From Hydractinia symbiolongicarpus (taxonomy: Eukaryota; Cnidaria; Hydrozoa; Anthoathecata; Hydractiniidae): a stretch of 64,000 bases of DNA. The stretch is from the NCBI RefSeq assembly GCF_029227915.1, contig NC_079880.1, positions 684,001 through 748,000 of the forward strand, in the 5' to 3' direction. This document shows positions 14,149 through 26,781 of this stretch, in pieces. The notes under the pieces are model-generated. The model ran no database searches. It was not told the origin of the DNA and saw only the letters and a program-made list of their open reading frames with translations. Each line of letters opens with the position of its first letter. The first letter of the stretch is position 1. The position numbers were made by a program, and so were the translations under genes.

Positions 14149-15930
14149 GTTGCATCGCTTTTAACAATGAAACGATTTACTGTGGGACTTAATTGAACTA
14201 ACTTTGGATTGTGACCTGATAAATGTGATAAATGAGACATTTGGACTCCAAGAAATAACATTCTTCTTAATTTGACGTGATTGTCGAAACTGAGCAATTA
14301 CACTGGGCGCTGTGGTAGCGCTTCATTTGAAAAGTTAAATAAATAAGTCATTTTTACTTTGGGACCAATCCTAGCCGTTATCGCGCGCTGAAGAAATAGC
14401 GACAGTTTCAAAAACTACTTTTCATTGACTTTCTAACGGTGTCAGTCCGTTTGAGTTATAATGGTTGGGTCACCGATTCGTACCAACATGTACTTAGCAA
14501 TATTTTTCTGATATTACTAGGTTGCATCCCTTTTAACAATAAAACGATTGACTGTTGGACTTAATTGAACTAACTTTTGACTGTGACCTGATAAATGTGA
14601 TAAAGGAGACAATTGGACTTCAAGAAATAACATTCATCTTAATTTGACGTGATTATCGGAACTCAGCGATTACACTGGGCGCTGTTGCAGCGCTTCATTT
14701 AAAAATTTAGATCAATATGTCATATTTTACTGTTAGACCAATCCTAGCCGTTATCGCGCGCAGAAGACTTAGCGACAGTTTTAAAAAGTACATTTCATTG
14801 ACTTTCTAACGGTGTCAGTACGTTTGAGTTACAACGGTTGCGTCACATATTCGTACCAACATGTATTTAGCGATATTTTTCTGATATTACTAGGTTGCAT
14901 CGCTTTTAACAATGAAACGATTTACTGTGGGACTTAATTGAACTAACTTTGTACTGTGACCTGATAAATGTGATAAATGAGACATTTGGATTCCAAGAAA
15001 TAACATTCTTCTTAATTTGACGTGATTGCCGGAACTCAGCGATTACACTGGGCGCTGTGGTAGCGCTTCATTTGAAAGGTTAAATAAATAAGTCATTTTT
15101 CCTGCGGGACCAATCCTAGCCGTTATTACGCGCTGAAGAATTAGCAACAGTTTCAAAAACTACATTTCATTGACTTACTAACGGTGTCAGTTCGTTTGAG
15201 TTACAACGGTTGGGTCACATATTCGTACCATCATGTATTTAGCGGTATTTCTCTGGTATTACTAGGTTGCATCGCTTTTAACAATGAAACAATTGACTGT
15301 GGGACTTAATTGATCTAACTTTGGACTGTGACCTGATAAATGTGATAAATGAGACAATTGGACTCCAAGAAATAACATTCTTCTTAATTTGACGTGATTG
15401 CCGGAACTCAGCGATTGCACTGGGCGCTGTGGTAGCGCTTCATTTAAAAATTTAGATAAATAAGTCATTTTTTACTGTGAGACCAATCCTAGCCGTTATC
15501 GCGCGCTGAAGAATTAGCGACAGTTTCAAAAACTACATTTCATTGACTTTCTAACGGTGTCAGGCCGTTTGAGTTATAACGGTTAGGTCACTGATTCGTC
15601 CCAACATGGACTTAGCAATATTTTTCTGATATTACTAGGTTGCATCCCTTTTAACAATAAAACGATTGACTGTTGGACTTAATTGAACTAACTTTTGACT
15701 GTGACCTGATAAATGTGATAAAGGAGACAATTGGATTTCAAGAAATAACATTCTTCTTAATTTGACGTGATTATCGGATCTCAGCGATTACACTGGGCGC
15801 TGTTGCAGCGCTTCATTTAAAAATTTAGATCAATATGTCATTTTTTACTGTTAGACCAATCCTAGCCGTTATCGCGCGCTGAAGAATTAGCGACAGTTTC
15901 AAAAAGTACATTTCATTGACTTTCTAACGG
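14149..15930 (+). repeat. c-d-e-f-d block, copy 2
   Basis: This is the counterpart of 747-2529. It carries one locally divergent patch near 15070-15160 (TTGAAAGGTTAAATAAA, TTCCTGCGGGACC, GTTATTACGCGC) where the first copy has the TTTAAAAATTTAG / TTTACTGTGAGACC form, so that stretch was probably replaced from another monomer after the copies separated. Confidence 0.86.
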
Positions 15931-17200
15931 TATCAATGCGCTTCAGTTACAACGGTTGCGTCACATATTCGTACCAACATGTATTTAGCGATATTTTTTT
16001 CATATTACTATGTTGCATCGCTTTTAACAGTGAAACGATTGACTGTGGGACTTAATTGAACTAACTTTGGACTGTGACCAGATAAATGTGATAAATGAGA
16101 CAATTGGACTCCAAGAAATAACATATATCTTAATTTAACATGATTGTTGGAACTCAGCGATTACATTGGGAGCGGTGGTAGCGCTTCAATTAAAAATGTA
16201 GATAAATAAGTCATTCTTTACCGTGGGACCAATCCTAGCCGTTATCGCGAGCTGAAGAAATAGCGACATTTTCAAAAACTACATTTCATTTACTTTCTAA
16301 GGGTGTCAGTCCGTTTGAGTTACAATGGTTGGGTCACATATTCGTACCAACATCTATTTTGCGATATTTTTCTGATATTACTAGATTGCATCAGTTTTAA
16401 CGATGAAACTATTGACTGTGGGACTTAATTGAACTGATTTTGGACTGTGACCTTATAAATGTTATAAGTGAGACAATTTGACTCCAAGAAATAACATTCT
16501 TCTTAATTTGACATGATTGCCGGAACTCAGCGATTACACTGGGCGCTGTGGTAGCGCTTCATTTAAAAATTTAGATAAATAAGTCATTCTTTACCGTGGG
16601 ACCAATCGTAGGCGTTATCGCGCGCTGTAGAAATAGCGACAGTTTCAAAAACTACATTTCATTGACTTTCTGACGGTATCAGTCCGTTTCAACTACAACA
16701 GTTGCGTCACATATTCGTACCAACATGTATTTAGTTATTGTTACCGTATTACTAAGTTGTATCGCTTTTAACAGTGAAACGATTGACTGTGGGGATTAAT
16801 TGAACTGATTTTGGACTATGACCTTATAAATGTAATAAGTGAGACAATTGGACTTCAAGAAATAACATTTTTCTTAATTTGACATGATTGCCGGAACTCA
16901 GCGCTTACATTGAGCGCTGGGGTAGCACTTAAATTAAAATTGTAGATAAATAAGTCATTTTGTACTGGGGGACCAATCCTAGCCGTCATCGCGCGCTGAC
17001 GAATTAGCGACAGTTTCAAAAAGTGCATTTCATTGACTTTCTAACGGTGTCAGTTCGTATGAGTTACAACGGTTGGGTCACATATTCGTACCATCATGTA
17101 TTTAGCGATATTTTTCTGGTATTACTAGGTTGCATCGCTTTTAACATTGAAACAATTGACTGGGGGACTTAATTCAACTGATTTTGGGCTGTGACCTTAT

Positions 17201-17917
17201 AAATGTAAAAGTGAGACAATTAGACTCCAAGAAATAACATTCTTCTTAATTTGACATGATTGCCGCAACTCAGCGATTACACTGGGCGCTCTGGTAGCGC
17301 TTCATTTGAAAATTAAGATAAAAAACTCATTTTTAACTGTGGGACGAATCCTAGCCGTTAGCGCGCGCTGCAGAAATAGAGACAGTTTCCAATGCTACAT
17401 TTCACTGACTTTCTATCGATGTCAGTCCGTTTGAGTTACAACGGTTGGGTCACATATTCGTACCAACATGTACTTAACGATATTTATCTGATATTACTAG
17501 GTTGCATCGCTTTTAACAGTGAAACGATTGAATGTGGGACTTAATTGAACTAACTTTGGACTGTGACCTGATAAATATAAAAGTGAGACAATTAGACTCC
17601 AAGAGATAACATTCTTCTTAATTTGACATGATTGCCGCAACTCAGCGATTACACTGGGCGCTCTGGTAGCGCTTCATTTGAAAATTAAGATAAAAAACTC
17701 ATTTTTAACTGTGGGACGAATCCTAGCCGTTAGCGCGCGCTGCAGAAATAGAGACAGTTTCCAATGCTACATTTCACTGACTTTCTATCGATGTCAGTCC
17801 GTTTGAGTTACAACGGTTGGGTCACATATTCGTACCAACATGTACTTAACGATATTTATCTGATATTACTAGGTTGCATCGCTTTTAACAGTGAAACGAT
17901 TGAATGTGGGACTTAAT
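17201..17917 (+). repeat. Single-monomer tandem duplication (372-bp shift)
   Basis: 17201-17545 and 17573-17917 are almost the same sequence. Both carry marks I see nowhere else in the window: AAAAGTGAGACAATTAGAC, GTGGGACGAATCC, GCGCTGCAGAAATAGAG, TTTCCAATGCTAC and CTATCGATGTCAG. The first copy belongs to the monomer at 17129, the second to the one at 17501. This is the shortest-period recent duplication in the window. Confidence 0.9.
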
Positions 17918-18949
17918 TGAACTGATTTTGGACTATGACCTTATAAATGTGATAATTGAGGCAATTGGACTCCAAGAAATAACATTCTTCTTAATTTGAC
18001 ATGATTGCCGGAACTCAGCGATTACACTGAGCGCTGGGGTAGCACTTAATTTAAAAATGTAGATAAATAAGTCATTTTGTACTGGGGGACCAATCCTAGC
18101 CGTTGTTGCGCGCTGACGAATTAGCGACAGTTATAAAAAGTGCATTTCATTGACTTTCTAACGGTGTCAGTTCGTTTGAGTTACAACGGTTGCGTCACAT
18201 ATTCGTACCAACATGTATTTAGCGATATTTATCTGTTATTACTAGGTTGCATCGCTTTTAATAGTGAAACGAAGGAATGTGGGACTTAATTGAACTAACT
18301 TTGGACTGTGACCTGATGAATGTGATAAATAAGATAATTGGACTCTAAGAAGTAACATTCATCTTAATTTGACATGATTGCCGGAACTCAGCGATTACAC
18401 TGGGCGCTGTGGTAGCGCTTCATTTAAATATGTAGATGAATAAGTCAATTTTTATTGTGGGACCAATCCTAGACCGTAGCGCGCGCTGAAGAAATAGAGA
18501 CAGTTTTAAAAAGTGCATTTCATTGACTTTCTAACGGTGTCAGTTCGTTTGAGTTACAACGGTTGCGTCACATATTCGTACCAACATGTATTTAGCGATA
18601 ATTATCTGTTATTATTAGGTTGCATCGCTTTTAACAGTGAAACGAATGAATGTGGGACTTAATTGAACTAACTTTAGACTGAGACCTGATGAATGTGATA
18701 AATAAGACAATTGGACTCCAAGAAGTAACATTAATCTTAAATTGACATGATTGCCGGAACTCAGCGATTACACTGGGCGCTGTTGTAGCACTTCATTTAA
18801 AATTTAGATAAATAAGTCATTCTTTACCGTGGGACCAATCCTAGCCCTTTTCGCGCACTGAAGAAATAGCGACAGTTTCAAAAACTACATTTCATTGACT
18901 TTCTAACGGTGTCAGCCCGTTTGAGTTACAACGGTTGGGTCACATATTC

Positions 18950-18958
18950 GTATTAGCG
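18950..18958 (+). other. 11-bp deletion junction (copy 1 of 7)
   Basis: The sequence reads TTCGTATTAGCG where full monomers read TTCGTACCAACATGTATTTAGCG. Ten bases between two GTA triplets plus one T are missing. The monomer (start 18619) is 361 bp. Confidence 0.93.
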
Positions 18959-20055
18959 ATATTCTTCTGATATTACTAGGTTGCATCGCTTTTAACAATG
19001 AAACGACTTACTGTGGGACTTAATTGAACTAACTTTGGACTGTGACCTGATAAATGTGATAAATGAGACATTTGGACTCCAAGAAATAACATTCTTCTTA
19101 ATTTGACGTGATTGCCGGACCTCAGCGATTACACTGGGCGCTGTGGTAGCGCTTCATTTAAAAATTTAAATAATTAAGTCATTTTTACTGTGAGACCAAT
19201 CCTAGCCGTTATCGTGCGCTGAAGAAATGGCGACAGTTTCAAAAACTACATTTCATTGACTTTCTAACGGTATCAATCCGCTTCAGTTACAACGGTTGCG
19301 TCACATATTCGTACCAACATGTATTTAGCGATATTTTTTTCATATTACTAGGTTGCATCGCTTTTAGCAGTGAAACGATTGAATGTGGGACTTAATTGAA
19401 CTGATTTTGGACTGTGACCTTATAAATGTTATAAGTGAGACAATTTGACTCCAAGAAATAACATTCTTCTTAATTTGACATGATTGCCGGAAGTCAGCGA
19501 TTACACTGGGCGCTGTGGTAGCGCTTCATTTAAAAATTTAGATAAGTAAGTCAATTTTTATTGTGGGACCAATCCTAGCCCTTAGCGCGCGCTGAAGAAA
19601 TAGAGACAGTTTCAAATACTACATTTCATTGACTTTCTAACGGTGCCAGTTCGTTTAAGTTACAACGGTTGCGTCACATATTCGTACCAACATGTATTTA
19701 GCGATACTTATCTGTTATTACTAGGTTGCATTGCTTTTAACAGTGAAACGAATGAATGTGGGACTTAATTGACCTAACTTTAGACTGTGAACTGATGAAT
19801 GTGATAAATAAGACAATTGGACTCTAAGAAGTAACATTCATCTTAATTTGACATGATTGCCGGAACTCAGCGATTACACTGGGCGCTGTGGTAGCGCTTC
19901 ATTTAAAATTTAGATAGATAAGTCATTCTTTACCGTGCGACCAATCCTAGCCCTTATCGCGCGCTGAAGAAATAGCGACAGTTTCAAAAACTACATTTCA
20001 TTGACTTTCTAACGGTGTCAGTCCGTTTGAGTTACAACGGTCGGGTCACATATTC

Positions 20056-20064
20056 GTATTAGCG
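20056..20064 (+). other. 11-bp deletion junction (copy 2 of 7)
   Basis: Same GTATTAGCG junction. The monomer (start 19725) is 361 bp and has the variant CGGTCGGGTCACATATTCG upstream. Confidence 0.93.
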
Positions 20065-20789
20065 ATATTCTTCTGATATTACTAGGTTGCATCGCTTTTA
20101 ACAGTGAAACGAATGAATGTGGGACTTAATTGACCTAACTTTAGACTGTAAACTGATGAATGTGATAAATAAGACAACTGGGCTCTAAGAAGTAACATTC
20201 ATCTTAATTTGACATGATTGCCGGAACTCAGCGATTACACTGGGCGCTGTGGTAGCGCTTCATTTAAAAATGTCGATAAATAAGTCATTTTTACTGTGAG
20301 ACCAATTCTAGCCGTCATCGCGCGCTGAACAAATGGCGACAGTTTCAAAAACAACATTTCATTGACTTTCTAACGGTATCCATCCGCTTCAGTTACAACG
20401 GTTGCGTCACATATTCGTACAAACATGTATTTAGCGATATTTTTTTCATATTACTAGGTTGCATCGCTTTTAACAGTGAAACGATTAAATGTGGGACTTA
20501 ATTGAACTGATTTTGGACTGTGACCTTATAAATGTTATAAGTGAGACAATTGGACTCCAAGAAATAACATTCTTCTTAATTTGACATGATTGCCGGAAGT
20601 CAGCGATTACACTGGGCGCTGTGGTAGCGCTTTATTTAAAAATTTAGATAAATAAGTCAATTTTTATTGTGGGACCAATCCTAGAGCGTAGCGCGCGCTG
20701 AAGAAATAGCGACAGTTTCAAAAACTACATTTCATTGACTTTCTAACGGTGTCAGTCCGTTTGAGTTACAACGGTCGGGTCACATATTC

Positions 20790-20798
20790 GTATTAGCG
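20790..20798 (+). other. 11-bp deletion junction (copy 3 of 7)
   Basis: Same junction, in the monomer at 20458 (362 bp), sharing the CGGTCGGGTCAC upstream variant with copy 2. Confidence 0.93.
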
Positions 20799-21525
20799 AT
20801 ATTCTTCTGATATTACTAGGTTGCATCGCTTTTAACAATGAAACGATTGACTGTGGGACTTAATTGAACTAACTTTGGACTGTGACCTGATAAATGTGAG
20901 AAATAAGACATTTGGACTTCAAGAAAAAACATTCTTCTTAATTTGACGTGATTGCCGGACCTCAGCGATTACACTGGGCGCTGTTTTAGCGCTTCATTTA
21001 AAAATGTAGATAAATAAGTCATCTTTACTGTGGGACCAATCATAGCCGTTATCACGCACTGAAAAAAATAGCGCACTTTCAAGAACTACATTTCATTGAC
21101 TTTCTAACGGTATCAATCCGCTTCAGTTACAACGGTTGCGTCACATATATTCGTACCAACATGTATTTAGCGATATTTATCTGTTATTACTAGGTTGCAT
21201 CGCTTTTAACAGTGAAACGATTTACTGTGGGACTTAATTGAACTACCTTTGGACTGTGACCTGATAAATGTGATAAATAAGACATTTGGACTCCAAGAAA
21301 TAACATTCTTCTTAATTTGACGTGATTGCCGGAACTCAGCGATTACACAGGGCGCTGTGGTAGCGCTTCATTTAAAAATTTAGATAAATAAGTCAATTTT
21401 TATTGTGGAACCAATCCTAGACCGTAGCGCGCGCTGAAGAAATAGAGACAGTTTCAAAAAGTGCATTTCATTGACTTTCTAACGGTGTCAGTCCGTTTGA
21501 GTTACAACGTCTGGGTCAAATATTC

Positions 21526-21534
21526 GTATTAGCG
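21526..21534 (+). other. 11-bp deletion junction (copy 4 of 7)
   Basis: Same junction, in the monomer at 21194 (362 bp), with GGGTCAAATATTCG upstream, the form shared with copies 5-7. Confidence 0.93.
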
Positions 21535-23001
21535 ATATTCTTCTGATATTACTAGGTTGCATCGCTTTTAGCAATGAAACGATTTACTGTGGGACTTAAT
21601 TGAACTATCTTTGGACTGTGACCTGATAAATGTGATAAATGAGACATTTGGACTCCAAGAAATAACATTCTTCTTAATTTGACGTGATTGCCGGAACTCA
21701 GCGATTACACTGAGATCTGTGGTAGCGCTTCATTTGAAAATTTAAATAAATAAGTCATTTTTATTGTGAGACCAATCCTAGCCGTTATCGTGCGCTGAAG
21801 AAATGGCGACAGTTTCAAAAACTACATTTCATTGACTTTCTAACGGTATCAATCCGCTTCAGTTACAACGGTTGCGTCACATATTCGTACCAACATGTAT
21901 TTAGCGATATTTTTTCATATTACTAAGTTGCATCGCTTTTAACAGTGAAACGATTGACTGTGGGACTTAAATGAATTGATTTTGGACTGTGACCTCATAA
22001 ATGTTATAAGTGAGACAATTTGACTCCAAGAAATAACATTCTTCTTAATTTCACATGATTGCCGGAAGTCAGCGATTACACTGGGCGCTGTGGTAGCGCT
22101 TCATTTAAAAATTTAGATAAATAAGTCAATTTTTATTGTGGGACCAATCCTAGCCGTTAGCGCGCGCTGAAGAAAGAGAGACAGTTTCAAATACTACATT
22201 TCATTGATTTTCTAACGGTATCAGACCGTTTCAACTACAACACTTGCGTCACATATTTGTACCAACATGTATTTAGTGATTGTTACCGATATTACTAAGT
22301 TGCATCGCTTTTAACAGTGAGACGATTGACTGTGGGACTTAATTGAACTGATTTTGGACGATGACCTTATAAATGTGATAATTGAGACAATTGGTCTCCA
22401 AGAAATCACATTCTTCTTAATTTGACATGATTGCCGGAACTCAGCAATTACACTGAGCGCTGGGGTAGCACTTAATTTAAAAATGTAGATAAATAAGTTA
22501 TTTTGTACTGGGGAACCAATCCTAGCCGTTATTGCGCGCTCACGAATTAGCGACAGTTTAAAAAAGTGCATTTCATTGATTTTCTAACGGTGTCAGTTCG
22601 TTTGAGTTATAACGGTTGCGTCACATATTCGTACCAACATGTATTTAGCGATATTTATCTGTTATTACTAGGTTGCATCGCTTTTAACAGTAAAACGAGT
22701 GACTGTGGGACTTAATTGAACTGATTTTGGACTATGACCTTATAAATGTGATAAATAAGACAATTGGACTCTAAGAAGTAACATTCATCTTGATTTGACA
22801 TGATTGCGGAACTCAGCGATTACACTGGGCGATGTGGTAGCGCTTCATATAAAAATTTAGATTAAAAAGTCATTTTTACCGTGGGACCAATCCTAGCCGT
22901 TATCGCGAGCTGAAGAAATAGCGACAGTTTCAAAAACTACATTTCATTTACTTTCTAAGGGTGTTAGTCCGTTTGAGTTACAACGGTTGGGTCAAATATT
23001 C

Positions 23002-23010
23002 GTATTAGCG
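23002..23010 (+). other. 11-bp deletion junction (copy 5 of 7)
   Basis: Same junction, in the fourth monomer of a 4-monomer HOR unit (start 22672, 360 bp). Confidence 0.93.
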
Positions 23011-24475
23011 ATATTCTTCTGATATTACTAGGTTGCATCGCTTTTAGCAATGAAACGATTTACTGTGGGACTTAATTGAACTATCTTTGGACTGTGACCT
23101 GATAAATGTGATAAATGAGACATTTGGACTCCAAGAAATAACATTCTTCTTAATTTGACGTGATTGCCGGAACTCAGCGATTACACTGAGATCTGTGGTA
23201 GCGCTTCATTTGAAAATTTAAATAAATAAGTCATTTTTACTGTGAGACCAATCCTAGCCGTTATCGTGCGCTGAAGAAATGGCGACAGTTTCAAAAACTA
23301 CATTTCATTGACTTTCTAACGGTATCAATCCGCTTCAGTTACAACGGTTGCGTCACATATTCGTACCAACATGTATTTAGCGATATTTTTTCATATTACT
23401 AGGTTGCATCGCTTTTAACAGTGAAACGATTGACTGTGGGACTTAATTGAACTGATTTTGGACTGTGACCTTATAAATGTTATAAGTGAGACAATTTGAC
23501 TCCAACAAATAACATTCTTCTTAATTTCACATGATTGCCGGAAGTCAGCGATTACACTGGGCGCTGTGGTAGCGCTTCATTTAAAAATTTAGATAAATAA
23601 GTCAATTTTTATTGTGGGACCAATCCTAGCCCTTAGCGCGCTGAAGAAAGAGAGACAGTTTCAAATACTACATTTCATTGATTTTCTAACGGTATCAGAC
23701 CGTTTCAACTACAACACTTGCGTCACATATTCGTACCAACATGTATTTAGTGATTGTTACCGATATTACTAAGTTGCATCGCTTTTAACAGTGAGACGAT
23801 TGACTGTGGGACTTAATTGAACTGATTTTGGACTATGACCTTATAAATGTGATAATTGACACAATTGGTCTCCAAGAAATCACATTCTTCTTAATTTGAC
23901 ATGATTGCCGGAACTCAGCAATTACACTGAGCGCTGGGGTAGCACTTAATTTAAAAATGTAGATAAATAAGTCATTTTGTACTGGGGAACCAATCCTAGC
24001 CGTTATTGCGCGCTCACGAATAAGCGACAGTTTAAAAAAGTGCATTTCATTGATTTTCTAACGGTGTCAGTTCGTTTGAGTTATAACGGTTGCGTCACAT
24101 ATTCGTACCAACATGTATTTAGCGATATTTATCTGTTATTACTAGGTTGCATCGCTTTTAACAGTAAAACGATTGACTGTGGGACTTAATTGAACTGATT
24201 TTGGACTATGACCTTATAAATGTGATAAATAAGACAATTGGACTCTAAGAAGTAACATTCATCTTAATTTGACATGATTGCGGAACTCAGCGATTACACT
24301 GGGCGATGTGGTAGCGCTTCATATAAAAATTTAGATTAAAAAGTCATTTTTACCGTGGGACCAATCCTAGCCGTTATCGCGAGCTGAAGAAATAGCGACA
24401 GTTTCAAAAACTACATTTCATTTACTTTCTAAGGGTGTTAGTCCGTTTGAGTTACAACGGTTGGGTCAAATATTC

Positions 24476-24484
24476 GTATTAGCG
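24476..24484 (+). other. 11-bp deletion junction (copy 6 of 7)
   Basis: Same junction, 1474 bp after copy 5, in the next HOR unit (monomer start 24146, 360 bp). Confidence 0.93.
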
Positions 24485-25009
24485 ATATTCTTCTGATATT
24501 ACTAGGTTGCATCGCTTTTAGCAATGAAACGATTTACTGTGGGACTTAATTGAACTATCTTTGGACTGTGACCTGATAAATGTGATAAATGAGACATTTG
24601 GACTCCAAGAAATAACATTCTTCTTAATTTGACGTGATTGCCGGAACTCAGCGATTACACTGAGATCTGTGGTAGCGCTTCATTTGAAAATTTAAATAAA
24701 TAAGTCATTTTTACTGTGAGACCAATCCTAGCCGTTATCGTGCGCTGAAGAAATGGCGACAGTTTCAAAAACTACATTTCATTGACTTTCTAACGGTATC
24801 AATCCGCTTCAGTTACAACGGTTGCGTCACATATTCGTACCAACATGTATTTAGCGATATTTTTTCATATTACTAGGTTGCATCGCTTTTAACAGTGAAA
24901 CGATTGACTGTGGGACTTAATTGAACTGATTTTGGACTGTGACCTTATAAATGTTATAAGTGAGACAATTTGACTCCAAGAAATAACATTCTTCTTAATT
25001 TCACATGAT

Positions 25010-25291
25010 TGCCGGAACTCAGCGATTACATTGGGCGCTGAGGTAGCGCTTCATTTAAAAATGTCGATAAAAAAGTCATCTTTACTGTGGGACCAATCAT
25101 AGCCGTTATCGCACACTGAAGAAATAGCGCACTTTCAAGAACTACATTTCATTGACTTTCTAACGGTATCAATCCGCTTCAGTTACAACGGTTGCGTTAC
25201 ATGTATTCGTACCAACATGTATTTAGCGATATTTATCTGTTATTACTAGGTTGCATCGGTTTTAACAGTGAAACGATTGAATGTGGGACTT
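25010..25291 (+). repeat. ATCATAGCC-subfamily block, copy 1
   Basis: This matches 26500-26781 at offset 1490 bp (four monomers), with TTGGGCGCTGAGGTAGCG, GCACACTGAAGAAATAGCGC, TTGCGTTACAT and GCATCGGTTTTAAC in both. It splices onto a 4-monomer HOR flank on the left. Confidence 0.82.
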
Positions 25292-26499
25292 AATTGAACT
25301 GATTTTGGACTATGACCTTATAAATGTGATAATTGAGACAATTGGACTCCAAGAAATAACATTGTTCTTAATTTGACATGATTGCCGGAACTCAGCGATT
25401 ACACTGAGCGCTGGGGTAGCACTTAATTTAAAAATGTAGATAAATAAGTCATTTTATAAAGGGGAACCAATCCTAGCCGTTATTGCGCGCTGACGAATTA
25501 GCGACAGTTTAAAAAAGTGCATTTCATTGATTTTCTAACGGTGTCAGTTCGTTTGAGTTACAACGGTTGCGTCACATATTCGTACCAACATGCATGTAGC
25601 GATATTTATCTGTTATTACTAGGTTGCATCGCTTTTAACAGTAAAACGAATGAATGTGGGACTTAGTTGAACTAACTTTGGACTGTGACCTGATGAATGT
25701 GATAAATAAGGCAATTGAACTCTAAGAAGTAACATTCATCTTAATTTGACATGATTGCGGAACTCAGCGATTACACTGGGCGATGTGGTAGCGCTTCATA
25801 TAAAATTTTAGATAAAAAAGTCATTTTTACCGTGGGACCAATCCTAGCCGTTATCGCGAGATGAAGAAATAGCGACAGTTTCAAAAACTACATTTCATTT
25901 ACTTTCTAAGGGTGTTAGTCCGTTTGAGTTAAAATGGTTGGGTCACATATTCGTACCAACATGTATTTTGCCATATTCTTCTGATATTACTAGATTGCAT
26001 CGGTTTTAACTATGAAACGATTGACTTTGGGACTTAATTGAACTAACTTTGGACTGTGACCAGATAAATGTGAGAAATGAGACAATTGGACTCAAAGAAA
26101 TAACATTCTTCTTAATTTGACGTGATTGCCGGACCTCAGCGATTACACTGGGCGCTGTGGTAGCGCTTCATTTAAAAATGTAGATAAATAAGTCATCTTT
26201 ACTGTGGGACCAATCATAGCCGTTATCGCGCACTGAAGAAATAGCGCACTTTCAAGAACTACATTTCATTGACTTTCTAACGGTATCAATCCGCTTCAGT
26301 TACAACGGTTGCGTCACATATATTCGTACCAACATGTATTTAGCGATATTTATCTGTTATTACTAGGTTGCATCGCTTTTAACAGTGAAACGATTGAATG
26401 TGGGACTTAATTGAACTAACTTTGGACTGTGACCTGATGAATGTGATTAATGAGATAATTGGACTCCAAGAAATAACATTCTTCTTAATTTGACGTGAT

Positions 26500-26781
26500 T
26501 GCCGGAACTCAGCGATTACATTGGGCGCTGAGGTAGCGCTTCATTTAAAAATTTCGATAAAAAAGTCATCTTTACTGTGGGACCAATCATAGCCGTTATC
26601 GCACACTGAAGAAATAGCGCACTTTCAAGAACTACATTTCATTGACTTTCTAACGGTATCAATCCGCTTCAGTTACAACGGTTGCGTTACATATATTCGT
26701 ACCAACATGTATTTAGCGATATTTATCTGTTATTACTAGGTTGCATCGGTTTTAACAGTGAAACGATTGAATGTGGGACTT
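26500..26781 (+). repeat. ATCATAGCC-subfamily block, copy 2
   Basis: This is the counterpart of 25010-25291. Related monomers with GCGCACTTTCAAGAAC also lie at about 21070 and 26240; those two keep an expanded CACATATATTCG, which makes their monomers 373-374 bp. Confidence 0.82.

Larger units (their letters stand above)
1..15930 (+). repeat. Satellite domain I: nine-type mosaic with 7-monomer HOR
   Basis: This holds 43 monomers starting at 1, 374, 747, 1119, 1492, 1865, 2238, 2611, 2982, 3355, 3727, 4100, 4471, 4843, 5216, 5587, 5960, 6332, 6705, 7076, 7449, 7822, 8195, 8567, 8936, 9309, 9680, 10053, 10426, 10799, 11171, 11541, 11914, 12287, 12659, 13032, 13404, 13776, 14149, 14521, 14894, 15266 and 15639. 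Types can be told by eye: a (GAAAGGATTG, as at 1), b (GAAACGAATGAATG, 374), c (CGATTTACTG with GTCGAAACTGAG, 747), d (GCATCCC, 1119), e (1492), f (AAACAATTGACTG, 1865), g (TGATCTAACTTTGG, 3727), h (7449) and i (AGGATTGAAAGTG, 7822). The order is a b c d e f d c | a b g c a a c | a b g c a h i g c | g c a h i g | a b c b g c b g c d e f d. Several copies are chimeras, for example c-to-b in the copy at 8567 and c-to-a in the copy at 11914. Confidence 0.9.
21556..25010 (+). repeat. 4-monomer HOR (~1475 bp), two full units and a partial third
   Basis: Units start at 21556, 23032 and 24506 (spacing 1476 and 1474 bp). Each has a monomer with GAGATCTGTGGTAGCG, one with a TTTTTTCATATT end, one with GTGAGACGATTGACTG and TTGGTCTCCAAGAAATCAC, and one with GGGCGATGTGGTAGCG that ends in the 11-bp-deleted junction. 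The third unit breaks off near 25010, within its second monomer. The short minus-strand open frames at 22311-22571 and 23833-24045 are the same phase of successive units and are not genes. Confidence 0.88.

Noticed and set aside
22311-22571. 86-codon minus-strand frame, with relatives at 23833-24045 and 27172-27384
   Set aside because: Same satellite phase in successive units (1474 bp apart for the first two). The copies differ in where the frame stops, which is not expected of a conserved protein.
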